From Arenimonas fontis (GTDB lineage: Bacteria > Pseudomonadota > Gammaproteobacteria > Xanthomonadales > Xanthomonadaceae), in NCBI RefSeq assembly GCF_008386465.1, contig NZ_VUOD01000007.1:46203-110202 (forward strand): a stretch of 64,000 nt of DNA, given 5' to 3'. Below are positions 1 through 7,989 of this stretch, piece after piece (the stretch's first letter is position 1; every line of letters starts with the position of its first letter). The position numbers and the translations under genes are program-made. The notes under the pieces are model-generated. The model saw only the letters and a list, made by a program, of their open reading frames with translations, ran no database searches and was not told the DNA's origin.

Positions 1-882
1 CAGCAGCTCCACTTCGTAGCCGAGCGCTTCCATGCGCTGGTCCAGTTCCAGCGACAGCGGGCCATGGTCGGTCAGGTGATAGACGCGCAAGCCGTCCACC
101 GGGGCCGGCGGCGCCGAGGCCGGCGGTCGCGGCACCGGGCGGGGCGGGGCGGGCTGCGCGGCCGGCCTGGGCGCGCGCGCCGCATCGGCCACGGGTCTGT
201 GAGCAGGAGCCGCTGCGGCCTGAGCAGGCGCGGCCGGAGCAGGCGCGGTCGGAGCAGACGTGGCCGGAGCAGACGTGGCCGGAGCAGACGTGGCCGGAGC
301 AGGCGCGGGATTGGTGCCGGCCGTCGTCCCGTTCCGCGCTTCCGGACCGGCTTGGGCGCCAGTCTTGCGGACGGACGCCGCCGGCGCGAGCTCCGCTTGC
401 GTGGACGGCCTGGCCCCGGCCGGTCCGGCAGCGGCCCTGGCCGGCGGTGGCGCGTCGTCGCCCCAGCGGCGCCAGTAATGCGCCGGCGGCGTTTCCGCCC
501 GCCGCAGGGTCTGCGCCTGTTGCCCCGGCGCGGCCGGTTCGGCGGCGACCTCGGCCAGCATGGGCACGGCCTCGCCTATCTCTTCTATCAGGCGCCAAAG
601 ACGCTCGCCCAGGGCGGGATCGGGGAGTTCCTGGTCGCGCAGGGTCTGGGCCAGCAGTCCGTGCAGATGGCCCAGGTGCTGGCCGGCCTCGTCCAGGCCA
701 TGCCGCTGGCAGGCGGCGCCCAGCCAACGGGCGTCGTCGTGGATCAGGGCCAGGCCATTGATGTCCCAGCCATCCTGGAGGAAGCGGTGCAGACGCCGGC
801 CGATCAACTCCACTCGCCGGGGCAGGTGGCGCAGGAAGGCGTGGCGGTGGTCGGCGAGCCGAGACTCGTCGTGCGGATTCAT
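1..882 (-). CDS. Signalling protein with degenerate Hpt-like N-terminus and start of a receiver domain (partial, runs off window start)
   Basis: The gene reads leftward from an ATG at 882 and is still open at base 1, so 294 codons are visible. Residues 1 to about 115 are helical and resemble an Hpt domain. In my hand alignment the position of the phospho-accepting His holds Arg52 (context LIHDDARWLG), so the domain may be inactive. Residues about 125-265 form an Ala/Pro-rich linker with pentapeptide repeats (about 191-220). The last visible residues, starting RVYHLTDHGPLSLELDQRM, look like the first strand and helix of a response-regulator receiver domain. An output domain (for instance GGDEF, as in PleD-like proteins of this group) probably lies outside the window, which I cannot verify. 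Codon use is consistent with a real gene. Hpt assignment is inference; the receiver start is moderately supported. Confidence 0.7.
   Translation of the reverse strand, partial: MNPHDESRLADHRHAFLRHLPRRVELIGRRLHRFLQDGWDINGLALIHDDARWLGAACQRHGLDEAGQHLGHLHGLLAQTLRDQELPDPALGERLWRLIEEIGEAVPMLAEVAAEPAAPGQQAQTLRRAETPPAHYWRRWGDDAPPPARAAAGPAGARPSTQAELAPAASVRKTGAQAGPEARNGTTAGTNPAPAPATSAPATSAPATSAPTAPAPAAPAQAAAAPAHRPVADAARAPRPAAQPAPPRPVPRPPASAPPAPVDGLRVYHLTDHGPLSLELDQRMEALGYEVELL
221..310. repeat. 15-bp tandem repeat inside the linker of the signalling gene
   Basis: Six consecutive 15-bp units (221-235, 236-250, 251-265, 266-280, 281-295, 296-310). Units 3-5 are identical (ggagcagacgtggcc); the others differ at a few bases. 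Read on the minus strand they encode a repeated Ala-Pro-Ala-Thr-Ser type pentapeptide, so copy-number changes would keep frame and only alter linker length. Confidence 0.85.
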
Positions 883-1008
883 CGCGGTTCCCCCGGTCTT
901 GGCCGGATTATGCCCCCCGACCGGGAGACTGTCAGTGCGGCCGGGCTCATCCCCGAAGCCAACGCCGGCGCGGGGCGGTGCCGGCCAGGCGCATTCAGCC
1001 GGGTGCGT

Positions 1009-1596
1009 TCAGCCGGGCGCGGCGCGCAGGCGCGGGCGGCGGCGCCAGATCCAGCGCAACACCCACCAGGCCAGGGTGGCGGCGGCCAGCATCGCCAGCA
1101 ACAGCAGCGCCAGGGCCAGCCAGGGATGGGCGAACACCAGGGCGAGCGCGCCCAGGGCGGTGATGTCCTCGCCCGCCGAGGCCACCCAGTTCGACACCGG
1201 CTCGGGCGAGGTGTTGATGGCGGCGCGGGTGCCCGTCTTGATCAGGTGCATGCCGAGCGCGGCGCTGCCACCCAACACCAGGGCACCGGTGCCCAGCTGG
1301 CCGTCGTCGGACAGGGTGGCCGCGGCCAGGAAGGCGCCGGCGGGAATGCGCGCCAGGGTCTGCAGCAGGTCCCAGCCGGAGTCCACGCCCGGAATCTTGT
1401 CGGCAGCGAACTCGACCAGGGCCAGGGCGGCGGCGGTACCGAGGACCCAGGGCGAACTGGTCACCTCCAGGGCCGAGGGCAGGTCCACCCAACCCATCAA
1501 GCCTGCCAGGCCGACACCGAATACCGTCAGGTAGGCCCGCACGCCCGCCAGGCAGGCCAGGGCCAGGCCGAGGGCGAACACATGGGCTTCGGTCAT
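1009..1596 (-). CDS. DUF4126 family membrane protein
   Basis: A 195-residue protein with several hydrophobic segments: about 7-35, 50-65, 85-115, 140-180, the last followed by a basic tail (WRRRPRL). The N-terminus (ALGLALACLAGVRAYLTVF) and the region around FAADKIPGVDSGWD match my memory of DUF4126, an inner-membrane family of unknown function in proteobacteria. It is monocistronic and divergent from the DUF6776 gene; the 111-bp gap holds overlapping -10 candidates for both directions. No biochemical role can be proposed. Confidence 0.8.
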   Translation of the reverse strand: MTEAHVFALGLALACLAGVRAYLTVFGVGLAGLMGWVDLPSALEVTSSPWVLGTAAALALVEFAADKIPGVDSGWDLLQTLARIPAGAFLAAATLSDDGQLGTGALVLGGSAALGMHLIKTGTRAAINTSPEPVSNWVASAGEDITALGALALVFAHPWLALALLLLAMLAAATLAWWVLRWIWRRRPRLRAAPG

Positions 1597-1627
1597 GGCG
1601 GTCTCCCCGGAACGTGACGGCGTTCAC

Positions 1628-1635
1628 AGTATAGT
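1628..1635. promoter_or_regulatory. Overlapping divergent -10 elements between DUF4126 and DUF6776 genes
   Basis: TATAGT at 1630-1635 on the plus strand and TATACT at 1633-1628 on the minus strand share the same bases. Neither has a recognisable -35 box at 16-18 bp, so these are candidates only. Confidence 0.35.
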
Positions 1636-1707
1636 GAGCCTCCGCCTTGACGCTGCCTGAGTCCCCCGGCTTTAGTGCCGGTCTTCCCCAGGGGTCCCCC
1701 CGCCCGC

Positions 1708-2439
1708 ATGAGTACCCCCGTTCCCGACAAGCCGCGCTTCGTCGTCGTGCCGCACCGCCCCTATCAGAAGGTGTTGCTGGCGCTGCTGCTAGCGGCCTGG
1801 CTGGGCTCGCTGGTGGCGGTGGGCGTGTGGGCCACTCGCCGGGCCGTGCCGGAACTGGCACAGGTGCGCCAGGAGCTGGCGCTGACCGCCCGCCGGGCCA
1901 GCGAGGCCGAGGCCCTGGTGCGGCAACTCCGGCAGAACGTCACCACCCTGCGCCGCAGCGACCAGATCAGCCGGGCCGCCAACGCCGAGCTGCAGGCGAC
2001 CCTGGCCGAGCGCGAGGAGGAGATTTCCGGCCTGCGCGCCGACGTGGCCTTCTACGAGCGCCTGGTCGGGGCCACCGGCCAACGCCGCGGCCTGAGCGTG
2101 CACGAAGCCGTGTTCGCGCCGGAGGCCGGCGGCACCTGGCGCTATACCGTAACCCTGACCCAGAACCTCAACCGCGGCGCCATCAGCAAGGGCGAGGCGC
2201 GCCTGACCGTGGAGGGGGTCAAGGACGGCCGGCTGATGAGCCTGCCGTGGGAGCAACTGGTCCAGAAGCCGGGCGCACCCGGACAGCCGTTCTCCTTCCG
2301 CTATTTCCAGCAGCTGGAAGGGAGCATCATGCTCCCGGACGGCTTCACCCCCCAGCGCGTCCGGGTGCAGTTGCGCGCGGACGGCAACACCGTGGACCAG
2401 GCCTTCCCCTGGCAGGCCGCGGAACCACGAGGAGACTAG
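1708..2439 (+). CDS. DUF6776-type coiled-coil membrane protein
   Basis: A 243-residue protein from ATG 1708; a GTG at 1675 in frame is possible but has no ribosome site. Residues 22-43 form a single transmembrane helix preceded by a short basic cytoplasmic tail. Residues about 46-115 are a Leu/Glu/Arg heptad-rich coiled coil, and residues 140-240 form a beta-rich C-terminal domain, probably periplasmic. It matches the proteobacterial family annotated DUF6776. It sits directly upstream of bactofilin (4-bp gap), so a structural or envelope role with the bactofilin scaffold is a reasonable guess but not shown. Confidence 0.75.
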   Translation: MSTPVPDKPRFVVVPHRPYQKVLLALLLAAWLGSLVAVGVWATRRAVPELAQVRQELALTARRASEAEALVRQLRQNVTTLRRSDQISRAANAELQATLAEREEEISGLRADVAFYERLVGATGQRRGLSVHEAVFAPEAGGTWRYTVTLTQNLNRGAISKGEARLTVEGVKDGRLMSLPWEQLVQKPGAPGQPFSFRYFQQLEGSIMLPDGFTPQRVRVQLRADGNTVDQAFPWQAAEPRGD

Positions 2440-2443
2440 AGAG

Positions 2444-2887
2444 ATGCTCGGCATGGGCGACAAGAAATCCCCCCGCAACGGAAACTCCGCCATCGAAACC
2501 CTGGTCGGACCGCACGCCACCATCCGCGGCGACATCGGCTTCAGCGGCGGCCTGTACGTGGAAGGCCGGATCTTCGGCAAGGTCCTGGCCGAGGACGGCA
2601 CCGACGCCGTCCTGACCATCGCCGAGGACGGCGCCATCGAAGGCGAGGTGCGCGCGCCGGTGGTGGTGATCTCCGGCCGCATGACCGGCGACGTGCACGC
2701 CTACGAACGGGTGCAACTCACTGCCAAGGCCCGGGTCCAGGGCAACATCCATTACAAGGTGGTGGAGATGGCGGCCGGTGCCACGGTCACCGGCCGACTG
2801 ATCCACGGCGAGACCCCGGCAGCCGAGGAACTGCCGGCCGGCGCCACGCCGATCCGGCGCGGCAAGGCCGAGGCACAGGATGCTTGA
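2444..2887 (+). CDS. Bactofilin (polymer-forming cytoskeletal protein)
   Basis: A 147-residue protein with the central bactofilin fold: repeated short beta turns rich in Gly, Ile and Val from about residue 20 to 125 (for example [20 protein letters not shown], then EGRIFGKV and [10 protein letters not shown]), flanked by a short polar N-terminus and an Ala/Pro/Glu-rich tail. Bactofilins self-assemble into filaments without nucleotide and organise wall or envelope sites. The start at 2444 is fixed by GAGGAG at 2429-2434, 9 bases upstream. It follows the DUF6776 gene by 4 bp and precedes erpA, with an ErpA start codon possibly overlapping its stop. Confidence 0.92.
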   Translation: MLGMGDKKSPRNGNSAIETLVGPHATIRGDIGFSGGLYVEGRIFGKVLAEDGTDAVLTIAEDGAIEGEVRAPVVVISGRMTGDVHAYERVQLTAKARVQGNIHYKVVEMAAGATVTGRLIHGETPAAEELPAGATPIRRGKAEAQDA

Positions 2888-2921
2888 AGCGGCGGCCGCG
2901 CGGCCCCATATCCTTCCGGCC

Positions 2922-3281
2922 ATGGATACCCAGCCCAGCTACCAGCAGCTCGACGCCCCCCTGCAGTTCACGGCCGCTGCCGCCGCCAAGGTGGCCGCCC
3001 TGATCGCCGAGGAGGGCAATCCGAGGCTGAAGCTGCGGGTGTACATCACCGGCGGCGGCTGTTCGGGTTTCCAGTACGGCTTCGAGTTCGACGAGCAGCA
3101 GGCCGAGGACGACCTGGCGCTGCAGCGCGACGGCGTCACCCTGCTGGTGGATCCGCTCAGCCTGCAATACCTGATGGGCGCCGAAGTGGATTACCGCGAG
3201 AGCCTGCAGGGCGCGCAGTTCGTCATCCGCAACCCGAACGCCAAGACCACCTGCGGCTGCGGCAGCAGTTTTTCCGCCTGA
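2922..3281 (+). CDS. erpA: Iron-sulfur cluster insertion protein ErpA
   Basis: An A-type Fe-S carrier of 119 residues from ATG 2922. The three cluster-binding cysteines are present: Cys47 in [13 protein letters not shown] and Cys111/Cys113 in the C-terminal [10 protein letters not shown]. ErpA receives [2Fe-2S] or [4Fe-4S] clusters from IscU and delivers them to apo-enzymes, notably those of the isoprenoid pathway. An upstream ATG at 2880 overlaps the bactofilin stop and would add 14 residues (133 in all); I prefer 2922 because ErpA proteins are about 115 residues long, though neither start has a strong Shine-Dalgarno sequence. Confidence 0.93.
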   Translation: MDTQPSYQQLDAPLQFTAAAAAKVAALIAEEGNPRLKLRVYITGGGCSGFQYGFEFDEQQAEDDLALQRDGVTLLVDPLSLQYLMGAEVDYRESLQGAQFVIRNPNAKTTCGCGSSFSA

Positions 3282-3284
3282 GCC

Positions 3285-4169
3285 GTGACCCAGGCGCCCG
3301 CGCCCGGCTACGCCTTCCGCGGTCCGGGCCTGGACCGCGCCGAGCAGCTGCGGGACGATCCCGACCAGTTGCGGGCCCTTTGGCCCTCGGCCCGGGTGGT
3401 GGCGGTGGATGCCGAAGGCCACCTGCGTTTTGCCGGCAGCGTCGAGGCGCCAGGCTGGTTGCAAGGCCGCGATCTGGGCGAGGAACGCCCCGCCGGCGCC
3501 AGTTTCCTCGGCCTGTCCGAGGCCGGCGCCTGGTTTGCTGTCGCGCATGAGAGCCTGGCCGAGCCCTTGCCCGGCCGTCTGGACCTGCGCAGTGCCGCGA
3601 CCCAGTGGCCGGCCCTGGAAACCGCGGTGGCCGCCCAGGCACGCGCCCTGCTGCACTGGCAGGGTCGCAAGCGCCACTGCGGCGGTTGCGGCGAGCGCCT
3701 GCTGATCTCGCGTGCCGGCTGGCAGGCACGCTGCGGCCATTGCGGCCTGGAGTACCACCCGCGTACCGACCCGGCGGTCATCGTCGCGGTCAGCGACGGC
3801 CGGCGCCTGCTGCTGGGCCGCCAGGCCAGTTGGCCGCCGCGGCGCTGGTCGGTGCTGGCCGGTTTCGTCGAGCCCGGCGAATCGCTGGAACAGGCGGTGG
3901 CGCGCGAAGTGATGGAAGAAGCCGGCGTGCCGGTGCTGAACTGCCGCTACCTCGCCTCCCAGCCCTGGCCTTTTCCGATGGGCCTGATGCTGGGCTTCCA
4001 GGCCGAGGGCCTGCCGGTGGAGCCGGTGGTCGGCGACGAGCTGGAACAGGCGCGCTGGTTCTCGAAGCAGGACCTGTTGGCCGCCGTGGCCAGCGGCGAG
4101 GTCAAGCTTTCGCCGCACCTGTCCATCGCCCGCTGGCTGATAGACGCCTGGTTGGCCGGACAAGGCTAG
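3285..4169 (+). CDS. nudC: NAD(+) diphosphatase / NADH pyrophosphatase, Nudix hydrolase
   Basis: A 294-residue protein beginning with GTG 3285, three bases after the erpA stop. Zinc-ribbon cysteines are at 132, 135, 150 and 153. The Nudix box lies at 193-215 (GFVEPGESLEQAVAREVMEE). It is followed by the NudC-specific SQPWPFP motif at 225-231, which separates this family from other Nudix enzymes. The enzyme cleaves NAD(H) to NMN(H) and AMP and is also known to remove NAD caps from RNA. Length fits the family. Probably cotranscribed with erpA. Confidence 0.95.
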   Translation: MTQAPAPGYAFRGPGLDRAEQLRDDPDQLRALWPSARVVAVDAEGHLRFAGSVEAPGWLQGRDLGEERPAGASFLGLSEAGAWFAVAHESLAEPLPGRLDLRSAATQWPALETAVAAQARALLHWQGRKRHCGGCGERLLISRAGWQARCGHCGLEYHPRTDPAVIVAVSDGRRLLLGRQASWPPRRWSVLAGFVEPGESLEQAVAREVMEEAGVPVLNCRYLASQPWPFPMGLMLGFQAEGLPVEPVVGDELEQARWFSKQDLLAAVASGEVKLSPHLSIARWLIDAWLAGQG

Positions 4170-4172
4170 AAT
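4167..4172 (+). promoter_or_regulatory. Candidate -10 box (TAGAAT) for a leaderless ampE transcript
   Basis: TAGAAT overlaps the nudC stop codon. Six C residues separate it from the ampE ATG at 4179, so a start 7 bases after the hexamer would fall on the A of the ATG. No Shine-Dalgarno sequence precedes this ATG. No clear -35 is visible. Confidence 0.4.
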
Positions 4173-4178
4173 CCCCCC

Positions 4179-5060
4179 ATGTCCGCCGCCCTGATCGCCG
4201 TCGTCGTCGCCCTGCTGCTGGGTCACCTGGTGCCGGCGCTGCCGAGTCTGCGCCGCTACGACTGGTTCATCGCCTGGCTGCATTGGCTGGGCGCCCGAAC
4301 CGGCGGCGGCGAATGGCCGAACCGGGTCGGCCTGCTGGTGGCGGTGGGCTTGCCGCTGCTGCTGGTCGGCTTGGCGCAGTTCCTGCTGGACGAGCTGTTC
4401 TATGGCCTGCCGGCCTTTGGTTTCGCCCTGCTGGCGCTGCTCTACACCTGGGGCCCGCGCGACCTGGACCTGGATGTCGAAGCGGTGATCGAGGCACGCG
4501 AGCCGCAGGCCCGGCACGAGGCGGCGCAGGCCCTGTTCCCCGAAGGCGGCGAACCCAGCTGCGAAGGGCCGGCCCTGGTCGAGGCGGTGTTCCGCTGCGC
4601 GTTGTGGCGCTGGTTCGGGGTGCTGTTCTGGTTCATGGTGGCCGGCGCGGTCGGGGCCATCGGCTACCGGCTGGTGTCGCTGTGCGCCCAGGGCGAGGCC
4701 CGGCGCAGCCTGCCCGAGGGCCAGCGCGGCGTGGCCCGCGCGGCGCTGGCGGTGCTGAACTGGCCGGTCGCCCAGCTGATGACCTTCGGCCTGGCCCTGG
4801 CGGCCGATTTCGACCGCGTCCTCAGTGCCTGGCGCGACTGGCACGCCGAGGGCGTGCGCTTGGACAGCGGCTTCCTGGGCGCCGCCGCCCGCGCTTCGGT
4901 GGCCATCGAGCTGGCCGAGGAAGATGCCTACGCCGCCGACGGTCCGGCCCAGGCGCCGGGCCTGCTGGAACTGCGCGACGCCATGAGCCTGGTCTGGCGC
5001 GTCCTGCTGCTATGGCTGGGCATCATCGCCCTCTTCGTCCTCGCCGGCTGGACGACCTGA
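4179..5060 (+). CDS. ampE: AmpE-like regulatory signalling membrane protein
   Basis: A 293-residue integral membrane protein with hydrophobic segments at about 3-20, 50-70, 75-90, 145-165 and 265-290. It matches the AmpE family, which is distantly related to CobD/CbiB: N-terminal LLGHLVPALPSLRRYDWF, central YTWGPRDLDLDVEA and ALWRWFGVLFWF. In enterobacteria ampE lies next to ampD, the anhydro-muropeptide amidase linked to beta-lactamase induction; no ampD is seen here. Together with Mpl elsewhere in the window it suggests peptidoglycan recycling, but the molecular role of AmpE is not settled. It ends 15 bp from the convergent DUF2752 gene. Confidence 0.82.
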   Translation: MSAALIAVVVALLLGHLVPALPSLRRYDWFIAWLHWLGARTGGGEWPNRVGLLVAVGLPLLLVGLAQFLLDELFYGLPAFGFALLALLYTWGPRDLDLDVEAVIEAREPQARHEAAQALFPEGGEPSCEGPALVEAVFRCALWRWFGVLFWFMVAGAVGAIGYRLVSLCAQGEARRSLPEGQRGVARAALAVLNWPVAQLMTFGLALAADFDRVLSAWRDWHAEGVRLDSGFLGAAARASVAIELAEEDAYAADGPAQAPGLLELRDAMSLVWRVLLLWLGIIALFVLAGWTT

Positions 5061-5075
5061 GGGTTCTGGTCGCGG

Positions 5076-5519
5076 CTAATGAATCCCCCCGGGGGCCAGC
5101 CATGAGAAAGGGGCCCAGGGCAGGTTGCGGGTGATGGCGTAGGCGATGATGACGACGGCCCAGGGGCGGGCGTCGGACAGGCGCCACGTCAGCGGCTGCC
5201 AGGACGCCGGCAGCCAGCCGGCGACGCGGGCCAGCATCAGCGCGATCGCCGGCAGCGACAGCACCAGCAGCGGGTTCATCGCCAGCGCGCGCGCCGGATC
5301 GCCGTGCGCCAGGGCGTGCAGGGCGCGGGTGGCGCCGCAGCCGGGACAGTACAGGCCGGTCAGCCACTCGAATGCGCAGGGCGGCAACAGGCTGCCGGGC
5401 GCGTTCGGGTCGGCCTGGCGCAGCAGCAGCGCGCCGGCAACGATCGTCAGCAACATGGCCGGTCCGCGCCAGCCTGGCGCGGACCGGGTCGGTGTGGTGG
5501 TGTCAATGGCGGCCGGCAT
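5076..5519 (-). CDS. DUF2752 family membrane protein
   Basis: A 147-residue protein if started at ATG 5519; a shorter form from ATG 5456 (126 residues) is equally readable because neither start has a good ribosome site. The family signature is clear: YCPGCGATRALHALAHGD followed by two or three hydrophobic helices. The cysteine pair near the first helix is the hallmark of DUF2752, whose function is unknown. The start overlaps the last 17 bp of the zinc-ribbon/CD225 gene upstream, implying cotranscription. Products of such pairs may form a small membrane complex; this is inference. Confidence 0.82.
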   Translation of the reverse strand: MPAAIDTTTPTRSAPGWRGPAMLLTIVAGALLLRQADPNAPGSLLPPCAFEWLTGLYCPGCGATRALHALAHGDPARALAMNPLLVLSLPAIALMLARVAGWLPASWQPLTWRLSDARPWAVVIIAYAITRNLPWAPFSWLAPGGIH

Positions 5520-5907
5520 CGGCCAGGAAGCCCAGGAACGCCAGCCCGAAATAGGCCGAGATGCCGACCAGGCCCAGGCCGAAGGAGATCCAGGCCCAGA
5601 GTTTGGCGTTGTCGGAGGACTGGCGGGCGCCGGCCAGATCGCCGGCCTGCAGCTTTCCATCCACCTGCGCGGCGTAGACGATCGAAACGATGCCGGTGGG
5701 GAGGCAGCAGCAGATCGTGGCCAGGATCGCCCAGACCAGGTGGTTGGGCACCTGCGGCCCGGCCTGGGCCGGGGCCTGCGGCGGATACTGCGGCGGCGGG
5801 GGCGCGGCGGGCGGTGCCGGCGGTACGGCGGCCGCCAGGCTGGCGCCGCACTGTTCGCAGGCGCTGGCGCCGGCGCTGTTGCTGTGGCCGCAATTCGGAC
5901 AGTTCAT
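5503..5907 (-). CDS. Zinc-ribbon CD225/dispanin family membrane protein
   Basis: A 134-residue protein from ATG 5907, preceded by a GGGGGAG ribosome site. Residues 1-25 form a zinc ribbon (CPNCGHSN, then CEQCGASL). Next comes a Pro/Ala-rich linker, then a CD225 module of two hydrophobic segments separated by a polar amphipathic stretch: WAILATICCCLPTGIVSIVY and LWAWISFGLGLVGISAY around KLQAGDLAGARQSS. In animals the CD225 fold is found in the IFITM proteins that alter membrane curvature and fusion; bacterial members are little studied. It is paired with a DUF2752 gene. Confidence 0.88.
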   Translation of the reverse strand: MNCPNCGHSNSAGASACEQCGASLAAAVPPAPPAAPPPPQYPPQAPAQAGPQVPNHLVWAILATICCCLPTGIVSIVYAAQVDGKLQAGDLAGARQSSDNAKLWAWISFGLGLVGISAYFGLAFLGFLADAGRH

Positions 5908-6039
5908 GTGCTCCCCCGCGATTCCCCTGGATGCCGCGCGGGCCTTGCCGCGCTGGCGCAAGCTTGCGGCGCACGGCAGGATGCGTCAATGGCGCCGATG
6001 CGGTGCGACGCGCATCGGCATGATGACCAGGGCTCGGCC

Positions 6040-7956
6040 TCAGGGGCGGTCACCGCGCAGCGCCCGCACCTGCGCTTCCAGGCTGGCGGCACTGGCGGAT
6101 TCGCCGGGCACCGGCGGCGCGGCGATCAGCTGCACCGGCGCGCGCAGCCGGCGCGGCACCCGCAGGCGGCCCAGGCGGCTGTCACGCCGGCTCCACATGC
6201 TGGCCCACAGGCCGGTGAGGGCCATCGGCACCACCGGCACCGGCCGGCGCGCCAGGATCTTCTCGACGCCAGGTTTGAAGGGCGCGATCTCGCCGTCGCG
6301 GGTCAGCGCGCCCTCGGGGAAGATGCAGACCAGCTCGCCTTCGGCCAGGGCCCGGTCTATGGCCTCGAAGGCCGCTTCCAGCACCGCCGGGTCTTCCCTG
6401 GCGCCGGCGATGGGAATGGCGCGGTAGGCCCTGAACACCCAGCGCAGGCCGGGGATGTTGAAGATCCGGTAGTACATGACGAAACGGATCGGCCGCGGCA
6501 CCGCGCCGCTGATCACCAGCGGGTCCATGTAGCTGACGTGGTTGCACACTAGCAGGGCCGGGCCCTCGTCCGGCACGTTGTCCTCGACGCCGCGGATGCG
6601 CAGGCGGTAGAACAGCGAGACGTAAATCCAGGCCAGGAAGCGCAGGAAAAACTCCGGCACCAGGCTGAAGATGAAGATCGCCACCAGCGCGTTGGCGATG
6701 CCCAGGGCCAGGAAGATCTCCGGGATGCTCAGCGCCGGCAGTGGCACCGTGATGCCGAGGATGTTCACCGGCCCCAGTTGCAGCGCTATGCCCAGGCCGG
6801 CCGCCAGGACGATGAAGCCGGCGTTCTGGATGTTCACGCCGGCGATCACCCGTGACAGCTCGGCCTTGGGCGTGCGGCTTTGCACCAGGGCGAACAGCGG
6901 CACGATGAACAGGCCGGCGAACAGGCCGATGCCGGTCAGGTCCATGACGACGCGCCAGTTGCCGCCGGCGACGAACTCGCGCACGGTCAGTCCGGCCTGG
7001 GTCGCCGCCTGCGGCTGGGCGAAGTACAGGTCCACGCAGAAGACGGTCATGCCGATCGCGCCAAGCGGCACCAGTCCGATCTCGACGGTGCGCCGGCTCA
7101 GCTTCTCGCACAACAGCGAGCCGACGCCGGTGCCGACCGAGAACAGCACGAAGCAGAACAGGTACAGCGTCTGGCCGCCGCCCAGGAACCGCTCGGCGTA
7201 AGTCGGCAGTTGCGCGGTCAGCACCGTGCCGACGAACCAGAACCAGGAGATGCCGAGGATGGCGTTGCGCACGGCCAGCTGGCGTCGGGCCAGGCGCAGC
7301 ACCCGCAGCGATTCCGGGAAAGGGTTCCAGTGGATCTTCAGGTCCGGCGCCGAGGCCTCGACCCGCGGGATGGCGCGCGCCACCAGGTTGCCGGTGACGG
7401 CGAGCAGGACGATGGCGCTGGCGGCCGTCACCGGCCCGTACTGGCCGGCCAGCACGAAAATCAGGCCGCCGGCGATCATGCCCAGCAGGATGGACAGCGA
7501 GGTGCCCATCTCGACCAGGCCGTTGCCGCCGGTCAGTTCCTCCGGCTTGAGCACGCTGGGCAGGATCGAATACTTCACCGGCCCGAACAGGGTGGACTGC
7601 AGGCCGGTGGCAAACAGCGCCAGCAGCAGCAGCGGCATGGACTGCAGCAGGAAGCCGATGCCGGCGACCGACATGATGCCGATCTCCATGGCGGTGGTGA
7701 TGCGGATCAGTTTCTGCTTCTCCAGTCGTTCGGCGATCTGCCCGGCCAGGCCGGAGAACAGGAAGTAGGGCAGGATGAACAGCGCCGGCGCCAGGTTGGT
7801 GTACAGGGTGCGCTGTTCCGGCGTGACGCCCATGAAAAACAGCAGGCCGATGATGGCCTGCCGATAGACGTTGTCGTTGAAGGCGCCCAGGGCCTGGACG
7901 ACGAAGTAGGGCAGGAATCGCCGCTGCCGCAACAGTTCGAACTGGTTGTGTGCCAT
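6040..7956 (-). CDS. Fused MFS transporter (LplT-like) and PlsC-type 1-acylglycerol-3-phosphate acyltransferase
   Basis: A 638-residue two-part protein. Residues about 10-440 are a 12-helix major-facilitator transporter with an LplT-like start (FELLRQRRFLPYFVVQALGA). Residues 450-638 are a PlsC domain with the catalytic HX4D motif NHVSYMD at 472-478 and the FPEGALTRDG motif near 545. LplT flips lysophospholipids across the inner membrane and Aas re-acylates them; here flippase and acyltransferase are one chain, without the acyl-ACP synthetase domain of Aas. The likely job is recycling of lysophospholipid or supply of phosphatidate. It is the last gene of the leftward block, 33 bp after purD. 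Confidence 0.9.
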   Translation of the reverse strand: MAHNQFELLRQRRFLPYFVVQALGAFNDNVYRQAIIGLLFFMGVTPEQRTLYTNLAPALFILPYFLFSGLAGQIAERLEKQKLIRITTAMEIGIMSVAGIGFLLQSMPLLLLALFATGLQSTLFGPVKYSILPSVLKPEELTGGNGLVEMGTSLSILLGMIAGGLIFVLAGQYGPVTAASAIVLLAVTGNLVARAIPRVEASAPDLKIHWNPFPESLRVLRLARRQLAVRNAILGISWFWFVGTVLTAQLPTYAERFLGGGQTLYLFCFVLFSVGTGVGSLLCEKLSRRTVEIGLVPLGAIGMTVFCVDLYFAQPQAATQAGLTVREFVAGGNWRVVMDLTGIGLFAGLFIVPLFALVQSRTPKAELSRVIAGVNIQNAGFIVLAAGLGIALQLGPVNILGITVPLPALSIPEIFLALGIANALVAIFIFSLVPEFFLRFLAWIYVSLFYRLRIRGVEDNVPDEGPALLVCNHVSYMDPLVISGAVPRPIRFVMYYRIFNIPGLRWVFRAYRAIPIAGAREDPAVLEAAFEAIDRALAEGELVCIFPEGALTRDGEIAPFKPGVEKILARRPVPVVPMALTGLWASMWSRRDSRLGRLRVPRRLRAPVQLIAAPPVPGESASAASLEAQVRALRGDRP

Positions 7957-7989
7957 GCCCGCCCCCGTGTTTCCCGCCCCGCTGCCCGC

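Noticed and set aside
64..1617. A 517-residue plus-strand ORF over the first 1.6 kb
   Set aside because: Arg/Gly/Gln-rich composition typical of shadow frames. The opposite strand holds a receiver-domain gene and DUF4126.
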